Source: Epiperipatus broadwayi
Taxonomy: Eukaryota; Onychophora; Udeonychophora; Euonychophora; Peripatidae
Direction of reading: 5' to 3'
NCBI GenBank assembly: GCA_028023455.1
Contig: JAQFVV010012572.1
Coordinates: 248,001 to 312,000 of the forward strand
Length of the DNA stretch: 64,000 bases
The stretch's first letter is position 1, and each line of letters starts with the position of its first letter. Position numbers and translations under genes: made by a program. Shown here in pieces: positions 15,400 to 27,944 of this stretch. The notes under the pieces were generated by a model that was not told the DNA's origin, searched no databases, and saw nothing but the letters and a program-made list of their open reading frames with translations.

Positions 15400-17040
15400 A
15401 CATTAATAAGATGACTTAATACAAATAATAATAATAAATAAATTGGAAATATTATAATTAAATGTTGCAGAAATTTTTTTTTAAAAAAATAACAATAATT
15501 TTTAGAAATATAAATATTAAATATGACTGCTATTTGTTAGGCATTTTGTTTTTTAAACATTTATTGGATGCCCCTGAAGCTATGTTTAAAAAAAATTGTC
15601 TGCTAAGCCTAGTAGAAAGGATAACACACAAGACCAAAATTATTTAATGAAAAAACATATCACCCATTTAATCTATATATTTAAGACATATTTTATTAAA
15701 GCATGAGTTAAATTATGAAAAAGATATTTGAAATATTAAAAGACAATTATAATTATATAAAAACAACAAAAATAATTAAGAAATTATTACAATAAACATT
15801 TTCTGTTTTACAGAAGGAATTTCTTGTTTAACATCAGTAAATTTTCTATTTTTTTTATTAAAATCAGATATATTCGAATAAAAGCTAAATATAAATATTT
15901 AATATTTATTAAGAAACAAATATTTAATAATTTTACAAAAATTATATTAAACAAGTAATCAAACTTGTTGCAAACTTTTTTTTGTATTTACAAGATCAAC
16001 AAAAGTCTATGTTTAGGTACCACAATTCTATATTTTTTTCTTCTATAAAAAAAAAGAATACTTTTCATATTAAGTCTCTTTTTGATTTTTTGGAACTATT
16101 TATCATTCTAACATCAAGGAACTTTAGCTAGAATTAAAATCTTATTCTATTAACTGTATTCTAACTTCACAACTCATTCAAAACTTTTTTAAGTTACATT
16201 TCCTATTGCCAAATTAATCATAAGAGATTCTTGCCATTGAGACCATTCATTGTGATTACAATATCAGTGAAAAGTCTGTTGTGGAAAGTACTCAAACTGT
16301 TAACAGTGTAAATGCCTTTTTGTGTATAGAAAAGATAGATTATATGTAGATGCACATAAAACTTTGTACTAGTATTTTTTAATTATCTAATTATTTTATA
16401 ATCTTATAATTAATTAGATAATATTAATCAATTTCATCATTATTTATTTTTCAATAGTTTTATAAAAATAAGTGTTACAAAAAATAATACATTTTTGAAG
16501 AAAATATTTCCCCCCTTTTTTTTAAATATAACTGAAAAATCAAGTTGCAATTGTTGCATATCTAGTTAGTTGGAAAATAATATTTACAATTGATTAATGT
16601 AATCATGCTTCCTCCTCTTCAAGAAATGGACATTCTAATCTACAATTTGCATATTTTTGAATATCTTTTATTTATATATTCCACCTTTTCCCAGATAACT
16701 CTTTGGCTATGATTATAAGGATATAGAAATTCTTTGAAAATGCTAAGCCAGCTTAGTATTATAATTCTCATTTAGCTTCACTTTTAACTGCATGTCAAGA
16801 TATATTACTGTCCATTTAGGGAAGTTCACATATCTGTTATCATTGTATAATAGAAGAAGTACTTTTTACTTTTTAATCAAAGAAAAAAAAAGATATCTAA
16901 AAAAATATCTTAAAAAGAACATATAATTTTTGAGTTAGTAGCTTACTTTAAATTCTCTTTTGGGACTTGCTACATTATACTAGGTCGTTAATAGTATTGA
17001 TAATAATTAAAATTTAATGCTAATTATTTTTGGAATGAAT
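15400..17040. other. AT-rich DNA, no gene seen
   Basis: This would be intron if the two flanking - strand exons belong together. It holds only AT-rich sequence, poly-A/T runs and a small coding-like patch at 16210-16330 on the - strand (GIYTVNSLSTFHNRLF) that is too short to assign. Confidence 0.4.
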
Positions 17041-17047
17041 CAATTAC

Positions 17048-17099
17048 CATTATTCTATAGATACCAGACGAAATTATCATGTGTGTAAAACAAGTACCT
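17048..17099 (-). CDS. Candidate internal exon, - strand
   Basis: A 52-base stretch is bounded on the - strand by TTTTTAAAAG (acceptor-like) and ATG|GTAATT (donor-like). One frame is open: GTCFTHMIISSGIYRIM. Its composition is richer in G+C than its surroundings and it lies upstream of, and on the same strand as, the terminal exon at 15175-15349. Its end phase (0) does not match the start phase of that exon directly, so at least one more exon would be needed between them. It is a weak call made on splice sites and composition only. Confidence 0.2.
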
Positions 17100-17685
17100 C
17101 TTTTAAAAATAAATTTACTAAAGGAAATCTATACATTTAGCATGGAAATGGAAAATTGGATAATAAATTCTATTAGAACATTTTAAAGAGAAAAAAAAGG
17201 ATCAACAAGATACTTTTAAAGCATTTATGCTTTTATTTAAAAAATAATTGATGCCTCAAGCTTAAATAAAACTTCCAAATCAGTCTATAAAAAAATAATT
17301 TAAGCAGAATAATGAAACTATAAAGGAGACTCCTAGTTATTCAAATAATACTTTAACATTAATTACAGATATGAAGATATGAAAGTAATCCTGCTGAAAT
17401 AAATAATTTAATTATTATTGTTTATATTAAAATTAAGAAAGGATCCCAAAAGCTATAACATTACATTTCAATGTAAAGGTTAATGTTCTTTTATAAAATA
17501 GTTATCTGATTTAATACACAGTTATGATTATGTTTATATTGCTGTAAAAATATTAATGTAATGCATAGGTAAAATATTATTATCAATACTTTTATTTTAT
17601 AACTCAATTAAATTACATCTTTCCTTAATTTGAATATAAAATTAATAATGAAGATACACTATTCTGGAAAGATTATAAATTTATT

Positions 17686-17710
17686 AGAATATATATATAT
17701 ATATATATAT
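17686..17710. repeat. (AT)n microsatellite
   Basis: A short run of about 12 AT units. It lies about 180 bases outside the 3' end of the Penelope-like element that starts at 17886 on the - strand. Confidence 0.8.
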
Positions 17711-17885
17711 GTATAAGCTCAAAACCATTTGATCTGGAGGTAGGGTCTTAACAATAGAGATATTGAATTCTTTCTCTTTCAGCAAAGTACTGCTTTCGAT
17801 TAGGTCAGTCATATTCATAGAACTAATATAGATTTATATAAATAGAATTTATAAGTTAAATAATTTAAATATACCATTTACATGA

Positions 17886-18590
17886 TAATGCAATGCATGA
17901 GTCTTTCTTGTTTATTGTGTTGGTATTATTTAATAAACCATGCCTTCTCATATTTCATTTTTTGATCATTGCACTCAGCACAAATGTCTTTAATACTAAT
18001 TGGAATGAAATTGTGACCAGATTCACTTTCATGTTCAAAAAATATAGACTTAATATTGGGGTCTGTTTTAGTGTGATTGTATATGTATTTATGCTGTGCT
18101 AATCTTGTAGCACAATTGGCACGAGACTCCTCTTAGTTAATTGTATTACATGTCGATTCACTGCATTTAATTTTATAAACTATATGGAGAACTTGATTTG
18201 GGAATAATTTATCTTTAGTGTTGTTTAACATTTGATTAAGATTAGAAGGAGTTCTAAAACTAATATTGAATTCGTTTGAGTATTTTTTTTTTTTATCTTT
18301 TTAGATATACCGGTCATAAAAAAGAGGTTGATCCGTACATTAATATTAATGTTCCTGGTATTTAATGATGAATAAAATTCTTAAGAGTTTTATTTAATAT
18401 ATTAATATTATATCCTGAATTGACTAAGTCATTTATATAGTTTTTAATGTTGTCTTTTCTGTGTGCTTCAAACTTGTATAGTTTATAGTTTCTATATAAA
18501 AAACATTTGAAGCCAGCCAATTTATGTAAAATTAGAATATATGAATGTGGATGCAATAAAAGTAATTTCTATCAAATTATGATTATTATT
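17886..18590 (-). mobile_element. Second Penelope-like element remnant (RT thumb + nuclease)
   Basis: On the - strand 18362-18556 encodes KLAGFKCFLYRNYKLYKFEA and NYINDLVNSGYNINILNKTL, aligning with the RT thumb of the copy at 348-551. After a frame change in the poly-A/T run near 18280-18300 (written on the + strand as TTTTTTTTTT) a GIY-YIG nuclease module follows: LHIVYKIKCSESTC, then EESRANCATRLAQHKY, IKSIFFEHESESGHNF and MKYEKAWFIK. The arrangement, Cys pairs and the FFEH block match Penelope-like endonucleases. The YIG of the GIY-YIG motif is lost: a stop codon replaces it just before EESR. The 5' part of the RT is absent, so this is a 5'-truncated, dead insertion. Confidence 0.8.
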
Positions 18591-18959
18591 GGCATTAATT
18601 TTGTTGTTTAAAGTACGGATACCATCATTATATAAGCCCTATTTCTGAAAGTTGTAACTTCGAAATTAATTTCATTACTCAGATATTATTTATTATTATT
18701 CTTAAATCAATTGAATTAATTGTCTATTAAATGAATTTATAAATGTTTAAGATTGTTTTTTTTTAATTTTAATGTATATATGTACCATGAAAGTGTTTTC
18801 TTAATTTTCCCAAGTCTAGCATTAAAATAACATTTAGCTTTAAATGCACATTTTTAACACCATGCAAATAAATAAATAATCATTGTTCTGTACGAATATT
18901 TCCAAAATTTTATCAGAAAAATCTTACCATTAATTAATTAATAAAAAAAATATTTATTT

Positions 18960-21440
18960 CAACATTGTAATCAACTGAAAGACAAAAGTTAGCAAAAATG
19001 AATATTAACAGTTGATATTATTAATCTTCAAAATTATTCAAATGAATTTAAGGCAAAACTTGCAAATTGTTGCAAAGAGTAAACAAATTTTGAATATGGC
19101 CAAAGATAATACTGGGTTCTCTATTTAGAATCTTATTCATATAACAGAAATAAAAAAGAATTACATTTTATCAATATTTTTTTTAAAGTAAAACAAGGTG
19201 ATACAACTATGAAATGACAAAGAATGCTGTAGAGAAGAATAAAGGTTTCAAAAACGTAAAAACTACCTTGTTTTTTTAAAAAACTTATTTCAACAAAGAA
19301 AAGTTGGCACTTATACCAAAAAGAAAAATGACACTATGAAGTGTGTGAGACATTTATAAATAACTAAATAATAATCAAGAATAAGAACATGAAGTAACAC
19401 TTACAATTAGATAATATATTCTGAAATGCCAAATATTTTAAATGATGAGATAATTAAATCTATAAATATGAATACCTTCCAAGAAATTATAAATATTCTA
19501 AAAGAAGCTAATAAAAAAAATAGATAAATTGTTGGCAAAGCTATATACCAAATATCTAAATATAATAAATAGATCCATATAACTTAAATTAGATGTAAAT
19601 AAATTTGAAGAGATATTAGCTCCAATAAATTGTGCTTTTTACATTTTTACTATAGTTGCAATGCTATATGAAAAAAATAATAAATCACTTTGCAGTATGT
19701 ATATATTTTTGGAATATCAAGGCAGTAATAAAAGAAAATATTTTTGAAATTCATGCATAGGGATTTGGCAGTTTTTTCATGTAGTATGGTAACCAATAGT
19801 AAAAACATCTATTATACACAATGATTAAAACTAATATCTCTTCAAATTTATTTGCATCTAATCCCAATGCATTAATCTATTTATTACATAATTTGAAGTT
19901 GGATTTCTTAATTAAGGTTTTTTTAATAATATCAGTCTTTAATTCTCAGTATACAATGACCCTAGAATAAGTTAATTTATAATAAAATGATTGTAACAGC
20001 AAATATTTATATTTTGACACCAAGTTAGTTGCCATTATATTATTAATAATAATTGAGTGTTACATTTGCTCTATTGTTGACAGATTTCTAAGGCAGCTGA
20101 CAAAGGAAGTTACTCTTCAAATGCATTATTAATGCACAGAAATTTGCTAATTATTTCATGTACTATGCCAATCATAATAAAAAATGCATTGCACATAGTG
20201 ATTGAAGCTAATAACTTTTGAAATTTATTTTTGTCAAATACCTAAATGATGAAGTTATATTGGATGATTGAAAGAACCCAATCGTGATGCTGACATTTAA
20301 GAAAAAATTTTAAAAGTTGTCAGAAGTTACAGACTTTTGAGTCTTCCATCAGTATGATATAGAAGATTACTTTGATCATTGCAAATCAGAATCGAATCAC
20401 ATATAAGAAGTTTAATTTAAAAGTGGCTATAGTATGATAAATTACATCCAACATTAAATTTTTTTAGAAAGAATCAATAAGAATAAGTTACTATTTGGCA
20501 TTGGTTTACAGATTCTGAAAAAGCATTTACCTCTACAAGCATTTCTGTGATGATTAAAACATAGATTCAGAATATTTCTAAATTATGAAGAATATTTATC
20601 ATATTATAATGAATATATGTATAGTGATTGCATCTATGTAAAAATAATTACTGCATTTTTACAGAAAATATTAAAAATTAAAGCAATGGAATATGAACAA
20701 ATGGAGATTACTTAAGACATCTGTTGTCACAAGAATAATCAGATGAAAGTAGGAAAATAGGATTAAAGACAAATAATGAAAAAATAAAAACTAAAGTTAT
20801 GTTCAACAGCTTTTCAAAGTAAAGAAAAATTAATAATGATGAATTAGAATTGTACTATAAATTATATTCATCTGATAATTAATGTAGATGGATAGATGAT
20901 GAATAAAATTAATCATGGACTGTTATAGTAAAAATAACATTAAAAGAAATTTGCTTATATAATTCAAAAGAAAGGGTATTTAAAATATATACATATATTT
21001 TACCATCTTATTTGATGATTTAAGGAATATAGATTTCAATCCATGCAGTGAAGAATGACTAGATAAGTGGTAAGATTAACAAAGGCTAGTCGAATCTAAT
21101 ACAAAATTAACTGGTTCAAAACCAAAAAGGTATCATTGATATCATTGGAAAAATTAAGAAGTTGGACTGAACAGTCCTCTATTATGGAATGAAAAAAGAT
21201 ACAGCAGTTCATGAGGTTTGCCAAATATTGGGCAGTCGCTTAAGAGATTTTTCATTATTGTTTGGCTTTCTAACTTAACCATAAAAAGACACAAATTGAT
21301 TAATGGTATCCAAAAAATTGTTAAAGATTTAGAAAGAGACCATATGTGTGTTGGTTAATTAAGATAAGCAAGTTTTCTGGTTAAGAAAAGTAGAAACCAT
21401 ATATCAAAGAAAACTTAGACAGACTTTATTCCTGCAGTGG
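18960..21440 (+). mobile_element. Decayed RTE LINE, interrupted by a nested insertion
   Basis: Pieces of RTE protein follow each other along the + strand. MPNILNDEIIKSI and ILKEANKK..KLLAKLYTKYLN lie at 19420-19565, then DD*KNPIVMLTF and YRLLSLPSV at 20260-20350. An EKAF-like patch lies near 20520. The YLG/IN.RIK region is at 20760-20960, and a C-terminal remnant ends with a CTGCAGTGGAGTGATAAT word at 21433-21450, as in the other RTE 3' ends. Stops and frame changes are frequent, so it is old. The RT is split between YTKYLN and the DWKN motif by about 670 bp of unrelated sequence flanked by a near-identical 13-base direct repeat. Confidence 0.7.
19550..20247. mobile_element. Inverted-repeat insertion inside the RTE element
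   Basis: A direct repeat CAAATATCTAAAT (19550-19562) and CAAATACCTAAAT (20235-20247) brackets the insert. Inside are inverted segments: TAAATTTGAAGAGATATTAG near 19601-19620, and its approximate complements at 19833-19860 and 20198-20230. The right half also repeats itself (19750-19860 and 20130-20245 are about 70% alike by eye). This suggests a non-autonomous TIR element, perhaps two related units side by side. The superfamily cannot be named, since the exact termini are unclear and the 13-base repeat is longer than is usual for most TIR transposons. Confidence 0.55.
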
Positions 21441-21599
21441 AGTGATAATATTTGCAAATTTATTAAGAAATGAATTATCTCATTAGATATCGAAATTAAA
21501 TTTAGAAAGATTTTTATTTAAGAAATTACTAATCAAAGATAATATCTAGAAGTTGTCATAAAGTTTGTAATGAAAGTATTTTATTTGTACTTATATGAT

Positions 21600-21830
21600 A
21601 GATTATTTCCATCATTTATAAATTAAAGTTTATTTCACCTGAAAAAGATAGAAAAATAATAGCCCTCCAAACGTTGTGTTATATAACAATCTGTGTGCTC
21701 TTATTGCTAGCTGTAAGTAATTGAAAAGTCTAAATAAAACTTGATTTTTTTTAACGACAATTTAACAATTAATTGTAGATGATAGAATAATCCAATATAT
21801 AATTACAAATGGCTATACTTGCTTTATCAG
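21600..21830 (+). mobile_element. Old SINE-B copy (3' part)
   Basis: The order of blocks matches the SINE-B copies at 50769-51310: CACCTGAAAAAGATAG, then CCAAACGTTGTG, an ATCTGTGTGCT block, AATTGAAAAGTCTAAATAAA, and GATGATAGAATAATCCAATA. It is strongly diverged and lacks the tRNA-like head. Confidence 0.5.
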
Positions 21831-23479
21831 TTTTTTAATAACAGATGAACTTAATATGCTTTAATGTGCTTTTTTAGCCTTTCAAATTTTAGTTTGTTTG
21901 TTGTATTTATTTATACAGGTAACTATGATTGTACAAAGATAATTAAAGGATAAAGCGGAGATATGCAATTACAAATGGATAAACTTAGATAAAGTTTTAA
22001 TTATTAGGGCAAGATTTAATGATCACCAACAATATTTACTGATTTAATATGCATACAAATATATAAAATAAATTTATATATATATATGATAAGTAGTTAT
22101 ATACATTATAAACTAAATGCTTATTTAAATAATTGTCATAACAGGTGTACTATAAATCATAACTGAGACTGGTCTTGTCTGCATAAGCCCCTAGTCTGCT
22201 ATTTTATACTTTCAACAATGGGTCCCTGACGATTTTTCACTGCATCCAGTGAAGTTAAAATGGTTTATTGCATAAGTGCGAGTTTCTCCTCTGATCTCTA
22301 GAGTCAAATTTACCAATAAATCTAAAATGCAGGGAAATTAGTAAGAGAAATAAGTTCAGCTAAGAATTATTGAATTTAGTTTCGCTTAATTAATTTTATT
22401 AATTATTTTCCACTAATTTTTTTTTCTATATTTTGATATACATATTTTTATTAATTAAAACTAATCCTTTAGTATTATATGGATTAAGCACTATGGATAA
22501 TCAGGTACTGTATTAATAAAAATAACATCGAAAATGATTTAATCAACTATTACATTAATAAACTTTTATATATATAATTTATTTATAAGAACGGTTTCTA
22601 ACTTTTATTTACTCTTTAAAATTCAGTGTATTTCTTAATATTTATTTATATTTTAGGAATCAATATTTAGCATATATTTATATAACAAGCAATTGATCAA
22701 ACGATTATTTCAAGTGACTCAATGCTTTTGAGTAAATAAATAAAACAATTAAAATTTAAAATCGAAATAACTATTTCTTAAATTATTTTTCACTTTTCAA
22801 ACGCTTGGTCGCTCTGGTAAGAAAAGCTTAAATAAATGCGTTTTGAATCAAGCTTTTACAGTTGCATAAGAAAAGTCGCTACTTCATTTAATTAAATTAT
22901 TTTTATTACTAAATAAATTATGAATATTGAAATATTATGATTATTTCTTATAAAAGTGCTTTAGAGAAAAAATGATATAACATTTTTTTCTGTTAATTAA
23001 AGAATAATTAATATTTCATTGCAATAAACAGCGGGGTTTTTTATTGTTCATTATTATGATAATAATCAAGAAATCTTTTTTATTCATAAAATCTACAAAT
23101 CTTTTTAATATATTATGTACATCAAGTATTTTTTTTTTAAAAAGTTAAATACATTTATAAAGTAGATAGGGTAATGTAATCTAGTGCATAAAAGGTTATC
23201 ACTTTATTCCTGGCAGATTATGTAACATGCATCTATATTATTAACGTTCATAAAGCGATGTATATGCTGCGTTCTTTCATGATTGATATATATTAGTTTG
23301 ATTTTTGCCTAGTATCCATGTATATACGTGATTGATATATATATAATGACGTTAAGTGTCAGTAGGTGAACCTAATAGTATTATACTTATTTATTTTTCT
23401 ATATATATTCTAATTGATGAAAATAAATAAAGCTTTTCTTTTTTATTTAAATTAAAACTTTTTTTTCTTTTAATTTAAT
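21831..23479. other. AT-rich DNA with two less AT-rich patches
   Basis: No gene is seen. Patches at 22150-22330 and 22800-22880 are clearly richer in G+C than the rest (for example CGCTTGGTCGCTCTGG) but do not hold an open frame of note. The first may be an old repeat. They could equally be regulatory DNA upstream of the gene that starts at 23866. Confidence 0.3.
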
Positions 23480-23519
23480 CCACTGAAAAACTTGAAATAC
23501 CAGAGGTCACTACTTTATC

Positions 23520-23865
23520 TGAAACTACAATGCGCCAATAGTGGCAACAAGTGAAATCAGATCTCAATCGGGGTGTGTGCTACAGCAGTTTTGTTGAATG
23601 AGCACGTGAAACTAACAATTAGAATTCAGAGTTAAACGTCTGAGAGATACATTAATTAATCAGAAAAATTATATCTTTTACAAAACTTAAAAAATAATAT
23701 GCACTTGATGGCGAATTGAAGATAAAAACTCTTGTCGCCTATTTAAATTCCCAGCGCTATGCTACCTAATCGAGCCTATCCGGTGATTGGTTCAAACTCT
23801 TCTAATACATTGATGGTTTTAAGATAAGGTATTATCCTGTCAGAAGCTGAAAAATTGTGCCAAAG
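23520..23865 (+). promoter_or_regulatory. Putative promoter and 5' UTR of the gene starting at 23866
   Basis: This is the least AT-rich stretch for several kilobases, directly upstream of a start exon. It contains an inverted CCAAT box (GATTGG, 23785-23790), a TATTTAAA word at 23740-23747 that could act as a TATA-like element, and several CpGs (GCGCC, TCGAGCC, CCGGTG), which are rare elsewhere in the window. The transcription start cannot be placed. Confidence 0.45.
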
Positions 23866-23965
23866 ATGGATGAGTCTGGCGAGAGTGATAGTGAGAGCTG
23901 TACGGGCAGCAGCTCCGATAGCGCTTCCTTGGATTTAGATTTCGACGGGGAACCCCAATATTCAG
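23866..23965 (+). CDS. First coding exon of an acidic, serine-rich protein
   Basis: The start is the ATG at 23866 in the context CCAAAGATGG, with purine at -3 and G at +4. The exon encodes 33 residues that begin MDESGESDSESCTGSSSDS and end DFDGEPQYS, then one base of the next codon before a donor TTCAG|GTATTA at 23966. Six Asp, five Glu and eleven Ser in 33 residues, with several GC-rich codons (GCG, ACG, GGC), contrast sharply with the surrounding DNA and argue for selection on the protein. Such Ser/Asp/Glu N-termini are common in nuclear and chromatin proteins and contain likely casein-kinase-2 sites (inference from composition). I do not recognise the gene. The next exon is not adjacent, so the first intron is long. 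Confidence 0.65.
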
Positions 23966-25986
23966 GTATTACGGAAATTACGTTAATTAATATAACTTTT
24001 AATGATTTGCAATACTTTTTTTTTAAAAAAAAAAAAATATTATAATCTAACGTCTGTAGATATAAGTAGTAAAAGAAAAAAGCGGAAAATTTATAAAGTT
24101 TAAGATTGAAATAAAATTTTATTGTAGGAAATTTAAAAGATTTAAAATTGATATTTTTTTTAAAAAAAGGAATGTTATTTTACTGAAATTGTCTCTTTAA
24201 CGATTGTAAAATTCTTTCATTGACTTTTTTTAGTATATCGTATTTTAAAATTAAAGGTTATTTAGAATTTGGTTTTGTATTTGTTGTCAACGGTAAATAT
24301 TGAAATGATCATTAAATAAATATACTATGTAGAGGAGAAAATATTTATTTTTTAAGAATATACAGTCAGTTTATTTTTTATTATTATCGTGTCTGTTTAG
24401 ATATAAAATGTTAAACGACTCTCATTTTTATGCATTGCTTGTTATTATTAACAAATAACATTTGTCATTTATGTTTGTTTTTTAAATTTTATAGATTGGT
24501 GACGCGCATTTTTGTAATGTAATGAATTCTGAAACATTCAAAATTCATAATACTTTATATTAAGAACTAGGATTTTTTTAATGACAGTCTTTTGTGACAA
24601 TATATTTTTGGGGGTCAACAAATATGTTTTCCCGGTTTGATACTTGTAGATTGATTGCGTCTCTTGCCGTTTAATCTCTTTATTGTTTTTGTTGTTGTTG
24701 TTGTTGTTGTTTTTAGCAATTTAAAGTTTAAATATTTATTTTTGCGATTCTTATACAGACAGCTAATACTCCAGATTTTGTTGCAAATTCATTAACTGTG
24801 TCTACTGATTTGAGCGGAATTCACCCGTTTAGAAATTAATCAGATTTTCTATACACAAACTTTATATGAAATATACGTATTTTAAAGTTTATAATATAGT
24901 TCTAAATATTGAGATGCTACAACAAGTTATGTTGAGAACTTATCAAACAATGACAAACTAACCAGTAACTATAAATAAGGGTTGTTTTTTTATGACACTC
25001 TATTGATTAATTTTCTCAATTTGCATTTAGACAAGTTATATCAATGTATAAAATTTATTTTAAAAATCATATTATTATTAAGGCACTAAATAAATACAAA
25101 ATCAGTAATTGTGTGACTAAATCAGCTTCTCTTCAATATGCTGTGTGTTAAGTATGTGCATGGTCAAATATATATATGCTTGACATATATGCATATAAAT
25201 TGTTTGTTTTAAATAAAATAAAAATATGTAGTTAATCTGTAAAAAAAAAAAAAAGGTACAGATTTAAAGTAAATTAGAAGTTATCCAATGTTAAAATTAA
25301 ACCCTTGAAATGAAATAAGATTTATAAAGTATTGCATTGTGGTAGCTGCAAATTCAACACCTAGAAAAAAAAAAGTAATAAAAGGACAGTTTAGCCACAA
25401 AGAAAGAGAGTTGGACTGTTATTGCTGGAAAATGCACTTATGGTATTATTGATAGATAATGGCTAATCAAAAAAAAAAAAAAAGCATGTTAAAAGCCAAT
25501 GAACTTCACCACTGGAGAGATTAAAAATGAACCTGTGGACTCATATAAACTGCATAGGTTTCTATAATTATTTATAAATTCTGAAAGTACATGTTATAAG
25601 TATTTGATATTACTTAGATGTTTATGACTGTTTAAATCAATATATTAATAAATTGTTAAAATATTATCGATATTAAAAGTTACCTTAATTTCAGCAGTGC
25701 TCTCTTGTGAAAGCAAACATAAATAAAATGTCACTGGCATTCAGACTTATGTTTGTTTTATAAGGGAATGTTTCTAAAATTAAGGTAATACTTAGGGTCA
25801 CTAATATTTTGTATTTAAATTTCAACTAATGATATGCATCTGATTCTGTAAAAAATTGTTATATATATATATATGTTAACTGAGTCTTTATTATGTATAA
25901 AAAATAGTTATATAAATTTATAGTTGCTGTTAATTAGTGTAATACAACTAGACAAAAGGCAGTAAAATGCTACACATTATATAATA
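23966..25986 (+). other. Start of a long first intron
   Basis: AT-rich sequence follows the donor at 23966 with no further open frame of interest. A (GTT)7 tract lies at about 24689-24711 and poly-A runs at 25241-25254 and 25470-25484. I see no exon in this stretch. Confidence 0.45.
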
Positions 25987-25987
25987 C

Positions 25988-26192
25988 TTGGTTCTTAATG
26001 AACATACAGAAAAATTCAGCTTTATGCTTTCAATATATTTATTATATCATATTCATAGCATATAGTGGTATGATCACATCACTATGTGCCATGAATATGA
26101 TATAGTAAATATATTGAAAGCATGCTAGGCAGTAATAAAGCCGAATATAAAAAAAAAATACCTTTTCTGTGAGTATGTTCATTAACAACCAA
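25988..26192. mobile_element. Palindromic MITE-like element
   Basis: The ends read TTGGTTCTTAATGAACATAC and, inverted, TTGGTTGTTAATGAACATAC. The interior is a further palindrome: GCTTTCAATATATTTA (26027 on) pairs with TAAATATATTGAAAGC (ending at 26122), and ATCATATTCAT pairs with ATGAATATGAT around a centre near 26075. This is the form of a short non-autonomous DNA element. TA flanks both sides if the element runs 25987-26193, so a TA target is possible but not shown. Confidence 0.7.
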
Positions 26193-26641
26193 ATATTACC
26201 ATAAAAAAATAGTAACAATTAAATCTCACACTATATAATACAGGATCTGCTATACCAGCAGTATTTTCAAATTATTTTTAGGACTTTATGCCTCTTAATT
26301 TTTTATGTTATTAACCATGCATTATCATTTTGTTGTTTCTTACAAGTTCTTTGAAAAAATATCTTAACAAGCATTACAATGTTAGCTGCGGGTTCAGATT
26401 AAACTAAATTATTGTGGATAAATTATATTTTTAACTATCTGTATTGACAAGAACTTTAAAATAAATTACAAAGACTGGTACTGTCTTTATCAATCAAATC
26501 TTGGCTTTGCGCTCAGTTTGGAAAAATAGTTCCTAATATTTGTCAAACCATGAAGTTACTTAACAAAATAATCTCAGAAAATCAAGTCACTAAATAATAA
26601 TCATGACAAACATAGTTTTTTTATGATTTAGTTGATGTTTA

Positions 26642-26727
26642 GATTTACTGGATCATAAAATCCTTAGATTGATTCCACTCAAATTTCTTATGAACTTCTG
26701 AATAATAAAACTATTTGATTATTAATT
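26642..26727 (+). mobile_element. SINE-C 3' end
   Basis: The segment TTATGAACTTCTGAATAATAA followed by ACTATTTGATTATTAA matches the tail of the SINE-C copies at 41231-41612. The head is not recognisable. Confidence 0.45.
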
Positions 26728-27944
26728 TATAACATGCATAAATAAAATGTTTTACTCTGAGTTTACCTCTTTGATCTATTTTTTTAATATATTCATAAAT
26801 TATCTTTAAAAATCAGAATTGAACAAATTTCTCTATTTTTTGAACATTGACTTAGTTTCATATATGTTCATTGCAAAAATATCCTACTAGCAAAAAAAAA
26901 ATTCTTAACAATGATATGAAAATTTAAAAAAATTCTAAGACTACAAAGATAATATGTTCAACTTCTATTGCACAGCTACTATCTATTTTAAGCTTGAATA
27001 ATCAGTAGATAGTATTAAATCCATGATCCAATGCATGTTCCCAGATTACTTTCTTATTTATGGTCTTCACCAGTGAAAAATTTGGACCTGGATTTAACAT
27101 TATTATATCTTTTAGATCTAATGATTCTTCCATCCAGCAATCACATTTTATTTTATTTTTAAATAATAAGTTGTTTTTTTTAATTGATACTTAAAAAAGG
27201 GTAACTAGTGGTTGCTAAATGGAAGAGAAATTAAGTCTGAATGTTTCAGATATACTAAATCGAAGTCTGTCACTGACAAAAGCTTTATGCCAGAAACTAG
27301 TCTAGATTGTAAATATGGTAGAAGTAACTATGGGTTTAATAAGCATTACTATCTTGTATCTACTAATTGCTCAAGTTTAAAGTAGGTGGCTCTAGTAGAA
27401 TAGAATAAATAGTTTATTCCTATAAAACATTATATAAGCTGGGGGTCATAGAGTGTTTTTTTTTTTCTTTTTAAGAAAGCATCAAAAATAATCTGCAGCA
27501 AAAACTGAAACATAACTCTCCCAAAGCTGATTAGGAAATGACATTAAAAATTGAGATGAAAATATTTTTAAATAGCTTTTTTAGTATCTGCATATTTTAT
27601 TGCCAAGTACTAAAACTTCTGAATATACATTAAATATTATTGTGCAAAATATTGGGAATATGCTCTAGCCCATTTCTTTGCATTTAACTATTCATTCATT
27701 TGGATAGTTCTCTGTCAAATATTAGAAGAATATCTGTAAAAATGTATGAAAAGTATTAAATAGATCAGACTTTCTAATGAATTATTAGAAAATCCAATCT
27801 TTTTTTTTCTGGGTTTTTTACCAGGAAACTTTTCAAATGGTAGAAAACTATGGTACTATGGTATATTATATGGGCATCATGTGAGGTACCATATGAATTT
27901 CTCTTTCCAGAATATCTAAATATTACTGGAATCTTATTAATAGG

